Shown here in pieces: positions 1-10,468 of a DNA stretch of 57,500 nucleotides (positions are counted from its first letter, which is position 1; every line of letters begins with the position of its first letter). The position numbers and the translations under genes are program-made. Below the pieces are notes generated by a model that made no database searches, was not told where the DNA came from, and saw nothing but the letters and a program-made list of their open reading frames with translations. This DNA comes from Symbiodinium natans (taxonomy: Eukaryota > Sar > Dinophyceae > Suessiales > Symbiodiniaceae): assembly GCA_905221605.1 (NCBI GenBank), contig CAJNDS010000280.1, positions 433,392 through 490,891 on the forward strand, in the 5' to 3' direction.

Positions 1-290
1 AGGGTTTGGGGTTTAGGGGTTTCAGGGGTTTCAGGGGTTTAGGAGCTTGGAGGTTTAGGCTTGGAGTACGCGATTCGGGGCCCCGCGCCTCAGGAAGCCT
101 CGCAGAGACCGAAGGATTGGCAAGCCCTAAACCCTAAACCCTAAACCCTAAACCCTAAACCCTAAACCCTAAACCCTAAACCCTAAACCCTAAACCCTAA
201 ACCCTAAACCCTAAACCCCTAAACCCTAAACCCTAAACCCCCTAAACCCCTAAACCTCTAAACCTCTAAACCTCTAAAAACCCTAAGACC
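1..290. repeat. Telomere-type heptamer blocks, opposed
   Basis: TTTAGGG-type repeats occupy 1-60 on the + strand, then about 65 bp of non-repeat DNA, then CCCTAAA repeats at 124-285 that decay to CCTCTAAA. Because orientation flips within 300 bp, this is not a simple chromosome end. Confidence 0.95.
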
Positions 291-338
291 TACACCCGCG
301 CCCCAACTCTTCTTTGGCTTTCCCCTAATCCCTCTCAG

Positions 339-2699
339 GTGGTTGCTTCAGGGTTTCGGTTTAAGGCGGGCTCCGGCCCGGTCGAAGGGTTTAGGGTTTA
401 GGGTTTAGGGTTTAGGGTTTAGGGTTTAGGGTCTTGAGTGTTTAGGTCAAGTCTCGGGGAGTTGTGGGGTTTGTTGGGCTTGGAGATCAGAGGGTGTAGA
501 GGGTTTTCGGAGGTTTGGGTTTGGGGTCGAGGCTTTGGGTTTGGGTTTGGGGTTTAGGGTTTAGGGTTTCGGGGGTTTTGGAGTGTAGAGAGAGACCTCT
601 CTGCCGAGGTCGAGGAGAAGAGCTGGCCTCTACACGGTGCCAGCTGGAGCCTGTGACCCAAAACCCTAAACTCTACCTGCAAACGGGTTTGGGGTTTAGG
701 GTTTAGGTTTAGGGTTTCTTCACCCTAAACCAAGAACCCGCCGTGAGCCTTAAAACTGATCTCTAGCCCGCAGCACGAGGATCTGTGAAGTCACAGTGTG
801 GTGTAGTGGGTAAAGAGCATGGTTCATGGTGTCAGGAATTCACATTAAACCCTAAACGCTAAACCCCAAACCCCCAAGGGACAGGAGGGCAGAGTTTGAT
901 TGCAGGGTTCGGGTTACCCGTCCTGGTACTCCCTGCCTCCTTCCCCTCCCTTCCCTCACCCAATCTGAGGAACCTGGGCTGTCACGTGGAGTGCAGAAAC
1001 ATAGGCTTCGGATCGTCCATGTGCGAGTCGAGCCTAGGCGGTGGTTTAGGGTTTAAGGTTCAGAGTCTAGGGCTTGGGGGTTGGTTGAGGGTTTAGGGCT
1101 CTTTGGGGTTTGGGTTTAGCATTGCTTGTGGGTTATTCAGATTTTGGGGTATATTTCTTGGGGTTTAGCGGCTTGGGATTTGGGCTCAGTGTTGAGGGTT
1201 TGGGGTTGTGTGTTGCCAGTTTTGGAGTTTTCAAGTTTTGGGTTCGGGGTTCCGAGTTCAGGCCAGCCTTGGGCGGCCTTTAGTCCCATTTTCCTTAAGC
1301 AGGACATGGTTTTTAGCATTCTTAACGTGCTTCCAGGGTATTTTCAACACAACAGACAGAGACAGCGTTCGAGGTGCTTTTCCTTGGCAGGGGTAAGGGT
1401 TTGGGGCCCCGGTTCGGTTTAGGGTTCAGGGTTCGGGCGTTGGTGGATTTGTGGGGTGCAGCCAGGGAACCTTCGTTGGTGCATTCCACATGTTCAAAGT
1501 GGAGGTAGGGTTTAGGGTTCAGAGTTTAGGGGTTTAGGGTTTAGGCTTTGGGGTTTAGGGTTCGACCTCCCCACCGGGGGTCTCAAGCCTTTCAGCGAGT
1601 TGAACACCTTACTAACCAGTTATCGCTGTACTTAGAGCTGTACTTATATATATATGTATATATATATATATAATTATATATATAATCATATATATATAAG
1701 TATGTATATATATGTATATATATATATAATCATATTAGGGCACTTGAGAGGCTCACAAGTGGGCTGTAAGTACAGTTATCATTGGTCAATAAGTACCATG
1801 AACCTCCAAGTAGGTGTATACGGGTCTCGGGTTGATCCTTCTTTGGGTCTTGTTGAGGGGGTGCTGTCTTCCAGCTTGTTCAATACTTATAGGCGCTGTC
1901 TTCCGTTTGATTTGGGTCCTTATTTGGGGTGCTCTTGCGTCAAATTCAGTCCTTCTTTGCTGCATCCTACTCCCCCCCCCCCCCCTCCCTTAAACGGTCC
2001 TTCTGATTGGGCAGCCTAGGAACGGCGTGGGGCCGGGAAAGTACTGCAACTGCCGCTCGGCTCGGGTTCAGGGTCCCCGCTGTTTTATCTGTGCTGGAGG
2101 TTGAAGGTCTTCCGAGTGACCTACACCCCCCAAACCCTAAACCCTAAACCCTAAACCCTAAACCCTAAACCCTAAACCCTAAACCCTAAACCCTAAACCC
2201 TAAACCCTAAACCCTAAACCCTAAACCCTAAACCCTAAACCCTAAACCCTAAACCCTAAACCCTAAACCCTAAACCTAACCCTAAACCCTAAACCCTAAA
2301 CCCTAAACCCTAAACCCTAAACCCTAAACCCTAAACCCTAAACCCTAAACCCTAAACCCTAAACCCTAAACCCTAACCCTAAACCCTAAACCCTAAACCC
2401 CAGACCCTAAACTTAAGCCCTAAACCCTAAACTCTAAACCCTGAACCCAGAAAAGAGCTTGGCTTGTGGGGAAGCAGGGGCCTAAGGGGGGCAAAGGGAC
2501 CCCTCGACATGAGCCCCCCCTACGAATGCTTGGCCTCGGGAGGCCTCGGACATTCTGGGGGTCTTGGGCGTTTAGGGTTTGGGGTTTAGGGTTTAAGGTT
2601 CCAGGGTCTCTCAAGCTTTCAGTGGGTCGAGGCGTAGGTCTGTGGCTGCCGTGGTTGAGGGCAGCTTCGGATGAACCTCTGAGCCTTAAATCCCAATAG
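339..2699 (+). CDS. Predicted 8-exon gene, unknown product
   Basis: Eight segments join without a frame break: 339-388, 774-809, 970-1040, 1262-1392, 1466-1504, 2015-2099, 2456-2569 and 2623-2699, about 200 codons, with TAG at 2697. The start codon was not found and probably lies upstream. Splice signals: CTAAT plus CTCTCAG before 339, a long CCTTCCCCTCCC tract before 970, GTAAAG at 810, GTAAGG at 1393, GTAGGG at 1505 and GTTTAGGG at 389 and 2570. The sixth exon carries two Cys pairs (YCNC and CFIC) that could bind zinc. The intron 1505-2014 contains a foldback element with a TA tract, and 2100-2455 is almost pure CCCTAAA. No family was recognised. The exon chain is inferred by eye. Confidence 0.45.
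1606..1812. mobile_element. Foldback element family 3, copy 1 (5' short)
   Basis: The right half (GGGCACTTGAGAGGC to GTACCATGAACCTCC) matches the element at 14578-14868, including the terminal AAGTACCATGAACCTCC. The left arm is incomplete. The loop is filled by a TA/TATG microsatellite at about 1644-1735 that copy 2 lacks. The element lies inside the intron 1505-2014. Confidence 0.7.
2131..2445. repeat. Long CCCTAAA array (intronic)
   Basis: Nearly perfect CCCTAAA repeats for about 270 bp with rare 6-bp slips (CCTAACCCTAAA), decaying at the 3' end. The array ends just before the AG that opens exon 2456-2569, so it forms the 3' part of a predicted intron. Confidence 0.95.
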
Positions 2700-2809
2700 T
2701 TCAAAAGGCCTTCAGACCCCTGTTAAGAGCCTGCTGGATACTGGGTTGGAATAACTCCTCATGGTATTCCCTATCCTTGTACTCTAACAACCCCAAAACC
2801 CCATTCTAG

Positions 2810-4564
2810 TCACTCAGGCCTCTCTAGTACCCAGACACCAAAGCGAAGGTTGCCTCCGCAGCCGGATTCCTGTGAAGGGCTCGGGTTTAGGGTTTTAGGG
2901 TTAGGGTTTAGGGTTTAGGGTTTAGGGTTTAGGGTTCAGGGTTCAGGGCCTCCTGCACGCGGACCCAAAAGGTGAAGCCGGGGGAGGGGGGGTCGCAGCG
3001 AGTGCATCCCTAAACATTGCAAAAAGCTCGACGAGGAAACCCTGAACCTGCAAAGGTCGAAGCGAGGGCAGAGGGCGCGCCTGAGTGCCTTTAGCCCCGG
3101 CGTGCCCCCGCGATGAGACTCCTCTAGACCCTAGACCTGAACCCCAAACCCTCAACTTATACACCCAACACCCCAAACCTTAAGCCCCAACCCTCAACGT
3201 ACGGCCGAGGTTACAAGCAGCTTCACATCACTCGGCAGACGTGCGATGAACCCTCCTCGGCCTCGTGTAGCTTGGCCACTTTCTGCCGATGCTTTATTGA
3301 AGGGTTTAGGGTTTAGGGTTTAGCCAGTTTAGGGTTTAGGGTTTAGGGTTTAGGGTTTAGGGTTTAGGGATTACTCTGCCGCAAAAGCAGTCCAAAGTCC
3401 AGGACAGTTTGTCCGTATGCCCCCTTCTAAACCCTAAACCCTAAACCCTAAACCCTGCAAACCCTGCAAACCCTGCAAACCCTGCAAACCCTGCAAACCC
3501 TGCAAACCCTGCAAACCCTGCAAACCCTGCAAACCCTGCAAACCCTGCAAACCCTGCAAACCCTGCAAACCCTGCAAACCCTGCAAACCCTGCAAACCCT
3601 GCAAACCCTAAACCCAAACCCTGCAAACCCTGCAAACCCTGCAAACCCTGCAAACCCTGCAAACCCTGCAAACCCTGCAAACCCTAAACCCTAAACCCTA
3701 AGCCCTAGAACCGGCGGCAACTCTGGAGGCCTCCTCAGCTGTCGCAGCGGCTGCACCAGCGTGGGCTATGCCTTCGGTGTCGTGCTGCGGGTCCCTTGGG
3801 GGGGGGGAGGTGGGGGGGGGGGGGGGGCGATTTAGGGTTTAGGGTTTGGGCTGTAGGGAGCCCAAACCCTAAACCCTAAACCCTAAACCCTAAACCTTAA
3901 ACCCTAAACCCTAAACCCTAAACCCTAAACCCTAAACCCTAAACCCTAAACCCTAAACCCTAAGCCCTAAACCCTAAGCCCTAAACCCTAAACCCTAAAT
4001 AGGGTCCCTCAACCCTAAACCGAGGTGGAGGGATTGCCCTAAAGACCCGGCAACCCCCAGACCCCCCTGAACCCTGCACTCCCAAACGGGCTTAGGGTTT
4101 AGGGTTTAGGGTTTTTAGGGTTTAGGGTTTAGGGTTTAGGGTTTCGGAGTTTCGGGGTCTAAGGGCCGTTACATGGTCCCTTAACATGGTCCCTCCTTCT
4201 TGAAGCGTTCTGAGGTATGGGTTGTATAGCGTATGCAAGGGTATATAAGGGGTCCTAATTTACCCTAAGAGGCTGCAGGGTAAACGGCGGGCCTCAGAAC
4301 ACCCCCAAGACCCCGCAGGAAACTGGACACTGCTGCTGCTACGCAGACTGGAAGCCCCTGAGCAAGAAGTGTGAGACGTAGTCGCCGGTTTCCTGAAGGG
4401 GTTTTAGGGTCTGGGGTTGAGGTCTTAGACGAGTTCACGGTGAAACAGGGTTTTCAAGCAACATCAAGAGGTCCCCCATGCCACAAGCGCATGTGTACCG
4501 GGAGGGACGCGTGCGCGGCACCCTCTCGACGGAGTTTCACGCCCAAGCTGGCCCCCCGATCTGA
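2810..4564 (+). CDS. Predicted 6-exon gene, unknown product
   Basis: Exons 2810-2884, 3210-3303, 3709-3809, 4025-4089, 4319-4368 and 4429-4564 join in one frame of 173 codons ending in TGA at 4562. The first exon follows CTCTAAC and CCATTCTAG. Donors are GTTTAGGG at 2885 and 3304, GTGGGG at 3810, GC at 4090 and GTGTGAG at 4369. The fifth exon reads [14 protein letters not shown] and the last ends [11 protein letters not shown]. Introns carry the CCCTGCAAA array (3425-3708) and the telomeric hairpin (3831-3880). The run of Gly codons at the end of exon 3709-3809 comes from a G tract and weakens that boundary. The product was not recognised and the start was not found. Confidence 0.45.
3455..3690. 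repeat. 9-bp CCCTGCAAA variant array
   Basis: Some 24 copies of CCCTGCAAA, interrupted near 3610 by canonical CCCTAAA and bordered by canonical heptamers on both sides. It looks like a heptamer whose TAAA became TGCAAA and then spread by tandem duplication. Both strands are open by periodicity, so the long reading frame here is an artefact. Confidence 0.95.
3831..3880. repeat. Perfect telomeric inverted repeat
   Basis: A 22-bp arm of TTTAGGG-type sequence (3831-3852) is followed by the 6-bp spacer GTAGGG and its exact reverse complement (3859-3880), which runs on into a CCCTAAA array to about 4010. It lies in predicted intron 3810-4024, where RNA pairing could bring the two splice sites together. 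Confidence 0.9.
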
Positions 4565-4757
4565 CCAGGTCCGGGCCCCAAAGCCTCAACCCGAAGCCAG
4601 ACTTCGGATGCCTTCGCGGTTTAGGGTTTTAGGGGTTAGGGGTTTAGGGTTCAGGGTTTAGGGTACCATAGGGTTTAGGGTTTAGGGTTTAGGGTTTAGG
4701 AGCCGAAGGGTGTGGAGGGTTCGGAAAGTTGGCTTTGGGGTGTAAAGAGGACTCCAG

Positions 4758-6134
4758 AAGATCCGCGGGCAGCTTCCCGAGCATTTGTGGGCCCAGATGT
4801 GGAAGCACCCTGGCTCCACGGAGCATTCGAAAGCCGGGTTTAGGGCTTAGGGTTGAGGGTTTAGGGTTTAGGGAAACCCCAAACCCCGAACCCTAAACCC
4901 TTTTCAGCCCTGAGACGTGAGCCAGGAGCATCCTAAATCTTCAACAACAACCTGAACTCTCAAACTGCAACATCCCCCTAAACTCTGAAGCTTCCAAATC
5001 CATCCGCCTTGTTTCACCATCCAGTTGCCGACAACAGGTCAGCTTGTTAGAAGAACCGTCGGGGCTGGCCGGGTCCGGTTTGGGGTTTGGGCGATGGGGG
5101 TTGGGCCCTTGACCCCTAAACCCTAAACCCCCTGACCCCTAGACCCCAAGCCCTGTTCAACGCGAAACCCAGAACCCTTATAGACCATAAACCCTAAACC
5201 CTAAACCCTAAACCCTAAACCCTAAACCCTAAACCCAAGAACCCCCAAACCCTAAAAGCCCGAAAGAGTCCCGAAGCCGGGGTTCAGCTCGGTAGGCTTC
5301 TGGGGACATCTTAAGTCTTCCCTTCTTGGGCTTAAGAGGACTAGTTTCCCTTCTTGGGCTTAAGAGGACTCTCTTTTAAGAATATTTTTTCAGAGGGCTT
5401 CAAGAGCCATGCTAGTCAGCCAGCTCAATGAATCCCTTAATGAAGGCCCCTCCTCCCCATTTCGCGCGCTCTGGCCCGAGCCGTAAGGGATCTGTAGCTT
5501 GGTTTGGGGTTTAGGGTTGAGGGGGTTCAGGAGTTTAGGAGTTTAGGGTTTAGGGTTCCCTGAACCCTAAACCCTAAACCTTAGCCCTAAACCCTAAACC
5601 CCTGAACCCCTAAGCCCCTAAGCCCGAAACCCTAAACCCTAAACCCTAAGCCCGGGACGCCCCAGAGTCTCGGCCCGGGCCATGCTGACGCCTCAGCACC
5701 GATGCCCTTCCCCCGAGGCCGCTTCTTAAGTGTTTCAGGGGTAGGGGTTACATAGGGTTTAGGGTTTGGGGTTCAGGGGTTTAGGGTGTAGACCCTAAAC
5801 CCCGCAGTCTGAACCCGTACCCCCCCCCCCCCCCCAAACCACAGTAGACCCGCAGTCTGAACCCGTACCCCCCCCCCCCCAAACCACAGTAGACTCTACA
5901 CCCGGAACCCCACAACTTAAAGCGCTGGTGTGGCGGTTTGGGGGGTTTACGGGGTTTGGGTTGGGGAGTTTGTGGTTTCGGGGTTCTGGGTTTAGGGGGC
6001 TTGGCTTAAGAAGTTGTAAGATCCCAGGCTGGAAAGAGCAAAGCATCTCAAAATCACGGAATGGCCGCGACATGGATGTTCCATTCTGCCCTCATGTAGA
6101 ACCGCTAGATCTGCTGAGCTTTAGTGGGCCCTAA
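4758..6134 (+). CDS. Predicted 6-exon gene, unknown product
   Basis: Exons 4758-4837, 5043-5077, 5267-5291, 5396-5482, 5697-5740 and 6028-6134 total 126 codons in frame. The stop TAA at 6132 is formed by GGGCCCTAA, where a telomere-like run begins. Clear signals: a TTTTTTCAG acceptor near 5393 with GTAAGG donor at 5483, a CTGAC branch-like site before the 5697 acceptor, and GTTTAGGG at 4838. Segments such as LPEHLWAQMWKHPG and MLVSQLNESLNEG look like protein. The 5267-5291 exon is short and least certain. No family was recognised. Confidence 0.42.
5318..5373. repeat. 28-bp tandem duplication
   Basis: TTCCCTTCTTGGGCTTAAG with its flanks occurs twice in direct order in the pyrimidine-rich intron end before exon 5396-5482. 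Confidence 0.8.
5803..5895. repeat. 47-bp tandem duplication with poly-C
   Basis: Two direct copies of a unit reading CCGCAGTCTGAACCCG, a C tract of 14-16 and AAACCACAGTAGAC. It lies in predicted intron 5741-6027. Confidence 0.85.
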
Positions 6135-6320
6135 GCCCTAAACCCTAAACCCTCTACACCCTGAACCCTGCTTGGGCGCTGCGGATTGACAACGCCACCT
6201 AAACCCTCCATCCAAGCCCGGCTCATACCTAAACCCTAGACCCCAAGCCCGAAACCCCACCAATCCCTACACCCGAAACCCTAAACCCTAAATCCTAAAC
6301 CCTAAACCCTAAATCACAAG

Positions 6321-6552
6321 ATGTCTTGGAGGCCTAGAGCCCAGTTCTCCCCACGCCCGTGCCACTGGGCTGAAGGAAAGGGTGGGGAGGGGGCTTTGGG
6401 TTTAGGGTTTAGGTTCTTTTTGGGTTTAGGGTTTAGGGTTTCGGGTTTAGGCTGATGGAGGGGCAGAGCTACGAAGCTTGAGGGTTTCGGTGGGTGCTGT
6501 TCTAAGTTCACTCTTCACCCTTCACCTTTCAGCCGAAAGCCTAAATTCCTAA
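6321..6552 (+). CDS. Possible tiny 2-exon reading frame
   Basis: ATG at 6321 opens an exon to 6381 (MSWRPRAQFSPRPCHW) with CCCTAAA on its left and GTGGGG on its right. A strong acceptor (CTTCACCCTTCACCTTTCAG) at 6532 would join 6533-6552 and reach TAA after 26 codons. It is too short to judge. It could be a 5' exon of a longer gene. Confidence 0.25.
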
Positions 6553-6625
6553 ACCCTAAACCCTAAACCCTAAACCCTAAACCCTAAACCCTAAACCCTA
6601 AACGCTAAACCCTCAACCCTCGCCC

Positions 6626-6974
6626 ATGCTGTGGTGGGCCGAGGTCGTGGCGGATGACACGGACGTGCTGGATATCCACAGCACAAAGGCGAGGTTGAGG
6701 TGTGTCTGGGTTACAGCTTTAGGCTTTAGGGTTAAAGCCAAACCCTGAACCCACCCTGAAACATGTGCAAGAAAGGGTTGGGCCTCAGGTAGGATTTGGT
6801 CTTTCAACGGAGTGGAGTGGAGTAGATATCAGGGCTCAGGGTTTGGGTTCAGGTTTCGCAGTGTGGACCGGTCCAGATGCGCACCAAGCCCGAAAACCCC
6901 GAACCCCAAAAACTCCTCTCCCTCCAGGCCCTAATTCAATCCCCCGCCCCCCCTCCACATGGGCAGTTGTCTAA
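6626..6974 (+). CDS. Predicted 3-exon small gene
   Basis: ATG at 6626 follows a CCCTAAA block. Exons 6626-6693, 6772-6788 and 6862-6974 give 65 residues and TAA at 6972. The first exon reads MLWWAEVVADDTDVLD and ends at donor GTTGAGG, a form that recurs in the window (2652, 35019, 50885). The last exon follows GGTTTCGCAG and is Pro/Lys-rich. The 17-nt middle exon is uncertain. Product unknown. Confidence 0.4.
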
Positions 6975-6992
6975 ACTAGGGTCCCCTAGATT

Positions 6993-7300
6993 CCCTAAAC
7001 CCTAAACCCTAAACCCTAAACCCTAAACCCTAAACCCTAAACCCTAAACCCTAAACCCCAAACCCTAAAAGGTACCATTAGGGAACGTCCCACATCCACC
7101 AGGCGGCTCGACATTGGCTCTCCAAGCCTCTGCGTCCAGCAAAGGCCTGGCAGGACCTGGTAGGGGGTTCCACCCTAAACCCTAAACCCTAAACCCTAAA
7201 CCCTAAACCCTAAACGCTAAACCCTAAACCCTAAACCCTAAACCCTACACCCTACACCTTACACCCTAAACCCGACACCCGAAACCCTAAACCCTCAAGG
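6993..7300. repeat. Two CCCTAAA blocks around one exon
   Basis: Heptamers at 6993-7070 and 7172-7300, the second with CCCTACA and CGAAACC variants, flank the non-repeat exon-like segment 7103-7159. Confidence 0.9.
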
Positions 7301-9345
7301 ACCAAACGCGCCCCTGGGAGCTCCCGAAAAGCCCCTTACAAGTCACCCGACAGCCCGACATCCTGGAACTTCCCTCCCAAGTCTGGGGTTTAGGGTTTCA
7401 CGATTTTGGGTTTAGTATGTTTAGGGTTTAGAGTCTAGGGTTTAGGATTTAGGGTTTTAGGGTTTCGGGTTTTAGGGTGTTGGGGGGGTAGGGTACCCCA
7501 CTGGCTCAAACTGTGCTGTGTCGATGCTCTTCGACCCTACCCCCCTCCTCCCTCCCCTTTGCAACCTGAGGCGCGCCGCCCGCTCCCCCACCTGCACCTC
7601 CCGGCAGCCAAGAGCGCAGATCTTCGGACTGTTGAAGGGGGGGGGGTCTGGGGTTTAGGGTTTAGGGTGTAGGGTTTGGGGTTTAGGGTTTAGGGTTTGG
7701 GGTTTAGGGTTTGGGGTTCAGGCGATTTAAGTTGAGGGAAAAGCTGGATTTTTCTCGTGGAAGGGGTAGGGCTTGCAGTGGTGTTTTGTTCCTCCCCTTT
7801 CTTTGTGACCAACCCTTGAGGCTCCCTCAAACCGTAAGCCCCAACCTTACGCCGTCAACCCTCAACCCAACACCCCAGACATCCACCCTAAACCCTAAAC
7901 CCTAAACCCTAAACCCTGAACCCTGAACCCTGAACCCTGAACCCTGAACCCTGAACCCTGAAACCCTAAACCCTAAATCCTAAACCCTGAACCCTAAACC
8001 CTCTACCCATTTGCGACATCTAGGCGGCCACCACTGCCTCGACCCGAGAGCTCTGGTGGACAGGCGGCACCCTGGGCGGCGTAGAGGCGGTGAGGCCCAG
8101 GGTTTTCGGGGTTTCGGGGCGGGGGTGGGGGGGGGGGGTTCGGGGATTTCGGGGGTTTCGTAAGAGGGTTCGGGTTGGGTTTGGGGTTTGTGGCTAGGGC
8201 TGGCTTAGGCTCACAGCTCTCGTGAGACTTTGGGTTCTGAGGGATGTGCAGGCTTCGGGCCGGTGAAATCCTGAACCCTTCTTCCCTTGTTCCAGATCCC
8301 TCAGAAAGGGTTTAGGGTTTAGGGTTTAGGGTTTAGGGTTTAGGGTTTAGGGCCCAACGGCCACGTCGATCACGGCCACTATGTCCGGCGAATGGCGTCT
8401 TGGATGCTGCAGTCTGCATGGGAGCAACCCGCGCGATCGAAGGAGAAACGGGGTTTAGGGTTTAGGGTTTAGGGTTTAGGGTTTAGGGGCCCGCAAAAGC
8501 GCACAAAGCTCTCGTCTGTTCCAAGCCCAAGCCAACGTCCCAGGCCTTTGATCAAAGTGATGCATCGACTGATCCACTCTTGGATCACTCGATCCCACAC
8601 CCTAACCCCTAAACCCTAAACCCGAAACCCTAAACCCTAAACCCTAAACCATAAACCCTAAACCCTAAACCCCAAACCCTAAACCCTAAACCCTAAACTC
8701 TACATAAACCCTAAACCCTGAACCCAAAACCCTAAATCCTAAAGGTGCGCAGCGCGTCTAGATATGCAACGGAGAGAGTGGAAAGAAAGTTTGCGGAGGC
8801 GGGCAGCCAGGCGTACACACGAGCCAAGGAGGGTTTCGGGTTTCGGGGCTAGGGTTCAGGGTTCGGGTTTGGGGGTTTAAGGGTGTAAGGGCCCTACGCC
8901 CTAAGCCTCAAACCTGAGATGTTTTAGGGCTTTAAGGGCGACGCCCAAAAAGCAACCCAAAAAGCAAATACACCCCGTATTCAGCCTGAAAATGCAAAGC
9001 TAAACCCTAATGACCCTGATGACCCTGATGACCCCAATGACCCTTATGCCCCCAAAAAATCCCCCTAAAGACCCTTAATGTCCCGAATGCCCCGAAGTCC
9101 CTAGGTTCCGAGTTCCGGGGTTGTTTTGGGCCCTACCCCACGGTGTTTCATACCCTAAACCCTAAACTCTGAAATTTAAACCCTAAACCCTATGACCAGA
9201 TCCCGCCGCTCTTCGGCCGCCCCGCATGTCGGGTGGCTCTGCGCGCTTCCCACGGCACGGAAGGCCCCGGAAACCTTTCAAAAACAGGCCTTCGCTGGTG
9301 TTGAATGCGGAAGTTTCCATGACCCCCAGCTGCCCTAAACCCTAG
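7103..9345 (+). CDS. Predicted 9-exon gene, unknown product
   Basis: Exons 7103-7159, 7343-7387, 7571-7630, 8024-8089, 8296-8309, 8351-8452, 8487-8556, 8745-8832 and 9200-9345 give 216 codons without a frame break, ending in TAG within CCCTAG. The first four are all phase 0. Strong sites: CTGG|GTAGGG (7160), a long pyrimidine tract before 7571, GCG|GTGAGG (8090) and CTTCCCTTGTTCCAG before 8296. The introns 8310-8350 and 8453-8486 are nothing but TTTAGGG units, starting GTTTAG and ending TTTAG. Exon 8745-8832 reads YATERVERKFAEAGSQ. The 14-nt exon and the final frame are the weakest parts. Function unknown. Confidence 0.45.
8310..8350 (+). repeat. Intron candidate made only of TTTAGGG
   Basis: Forty-one bases of uninterrupted heptamer separate two open segments. 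The first bases are GTTTAG and the last TTTAG, so the array itself supplies a GT donor and an AG acceptor. A second such block is 8453-8486, and 15569-15650 is similar with minor variants. The heptamer has a stop in every frame on either strand, so it cannot be coding. Confidence 0.5.
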
Positions 9346-9410
9346 ACCCTAATAGGCCCTAAACCCTAAATCCTAATGTTGAGGGTGGAAGTTCCCATGG
9401 CCCTTAACCC
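9312..9410. repeat. Imperfect duplication across a heptamer block
   Basis: About 29 bp starting TGTTGAATGCGGAAG recur as TGTTGAGGGTGGAAG about 70 bp downstream. CCCTAAA/CCCTAGA variants lie between the two copies. Confidence 0.6.
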
Positions 9411-9444
9411 TCAACCATCCCAGAACCTTCCCTGTGTTTTGTAG

Positions 9445-10337
9445 ATGGACAGAGTCTTAGCTCTTGGGTGTTCACCATGCAACATGCGGCTGTGTCTTCT
9501 AAAGTTTGGGTCGCCACTACCACGGCATCTATAACCACACAGATGCTGACCCTAAACCCTAAACCCTAAACCCTACACCCTAAACCCTAAACCCTAAACC
9601 CTAAACCCTAAACGCGAAACCCTAAACCCTAAACCCTAAGCCCTACATCCTTTTCTAGAGGCTTTGGGCATCTCCTTGGGGCGGAAGGCTTCAAGATGCA
9701 AAAAGTATTTGCTGTGCACTTTCATGCTTCGGGTTTAGAGTTGAGGGCTAAAGCCGTAAAACCGTAAACCGTAAACCGTAAACCGTAAGCCCTAAACCCT
9801 AAACCCTAAACCCTAAACCCTAAACCCCAAGGACAGTAAATCCCTCGGGATGCCTCCCTCAGCACCAGGAGCGGAAGTCGTTGGCCGTAGATAGCTTGGC
9901 TGTGTGCCTCGGACAGTTTAGGGTTTAGGGTTTCAGGGTTGAGGGTTTTAGGGTTTAGGGTTTCAGGGTTTAGGGTTTAGGGTTTCAGGGTTTAGGGTTT
10001 AGGGTTTCAGAGTCGGACATCTCTGAGGCCTTCGCAGCTCCATGGTCCAGGGCCCAGGGTTTCTGAAGCGGTAAGGCCGTGTGGGGTCTGGGGTTGGATG
10101 GGTTGAGGGTTTAGGGTTTAGGGCTTAGGGTTTAGGGCTTAGGGTTTAGGGTTTAGGGTTTAGGAACTGGGATTGAAGTTTTGTTTACAATGCCTCGTGA
10201 CAGACGGCCTAAGACCCTCCACCCGCAGGCCTAAGCCGCGTTTCCGGGCTCTGGGGGCCCTCGCACATGCCTCGCAAAGAGCAGATGTAGCCAATGACTT
10301 CTCAACAGAGGGAACTACATCCCAACCGAGAGGCTAA
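9445..10337 (+). CDS. Predicted 5-exon gene, unknown product
   Basis: Exons 9445-9503, 9659-9732, 9832-9915, 10038-10070 and 10229-10337 join in frame (119 codons plus two entering bases), stop TAA at 10335. Acceptors are good: CCTGTGTTTTGTAG (9444), ATCCTTTTCTAG (9658), CCTTCGCAG (10037) and CCACCCGCAG (10228). Donors are GTTTGG, GTTTAG twice and GCG|GTAAGG. The last exon reads ALAHASQRADVANDF. Introns contain CCGTAAA variants and a 22-bp higher-order heptamer repeat. Product unknown; the start lies upstream. Confidence 0.48.
9918..10012. repeat. 22-bp higher-order heptamer repeat
   Basis: Units of two TTTAGGG plus one TTTCAGGG recur about four times, showing that whole groups of heptamers duplicate together rather than being added one by one. 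Confidence 0.8.
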
Positions 10338-10468
10338 AGCTCTGAAACGTAAACCCCAAGCCCCAAACCCGAAAACTTAAATCCCACGCCTACACCCCAA
10401 ACCCTAAACCCGAAACCCTAAACCCTAAGCCCCAAAACGCTCAAGCCCCAAAACCCGATTGAGCCCAG

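Noticed and set aside
1-290. True chromosome end at the window start
   Set aside because: Orientation flips within 130 bp, repeats are short, and identical blocks occur throughout the window.
799-850. A-box-like TGGTGTAGTGGGTAAAG
   Set aside because: No B box or cloverleaf follows; the GTAAAG is better read as a splice donor of exon 774-809.
3441-3680. Gly-Phe-Ala and Leu-Gln-Gly repeat frames on the - strand
   Set aside because: Produced by the 9-bp CCCTGCAAA array only.
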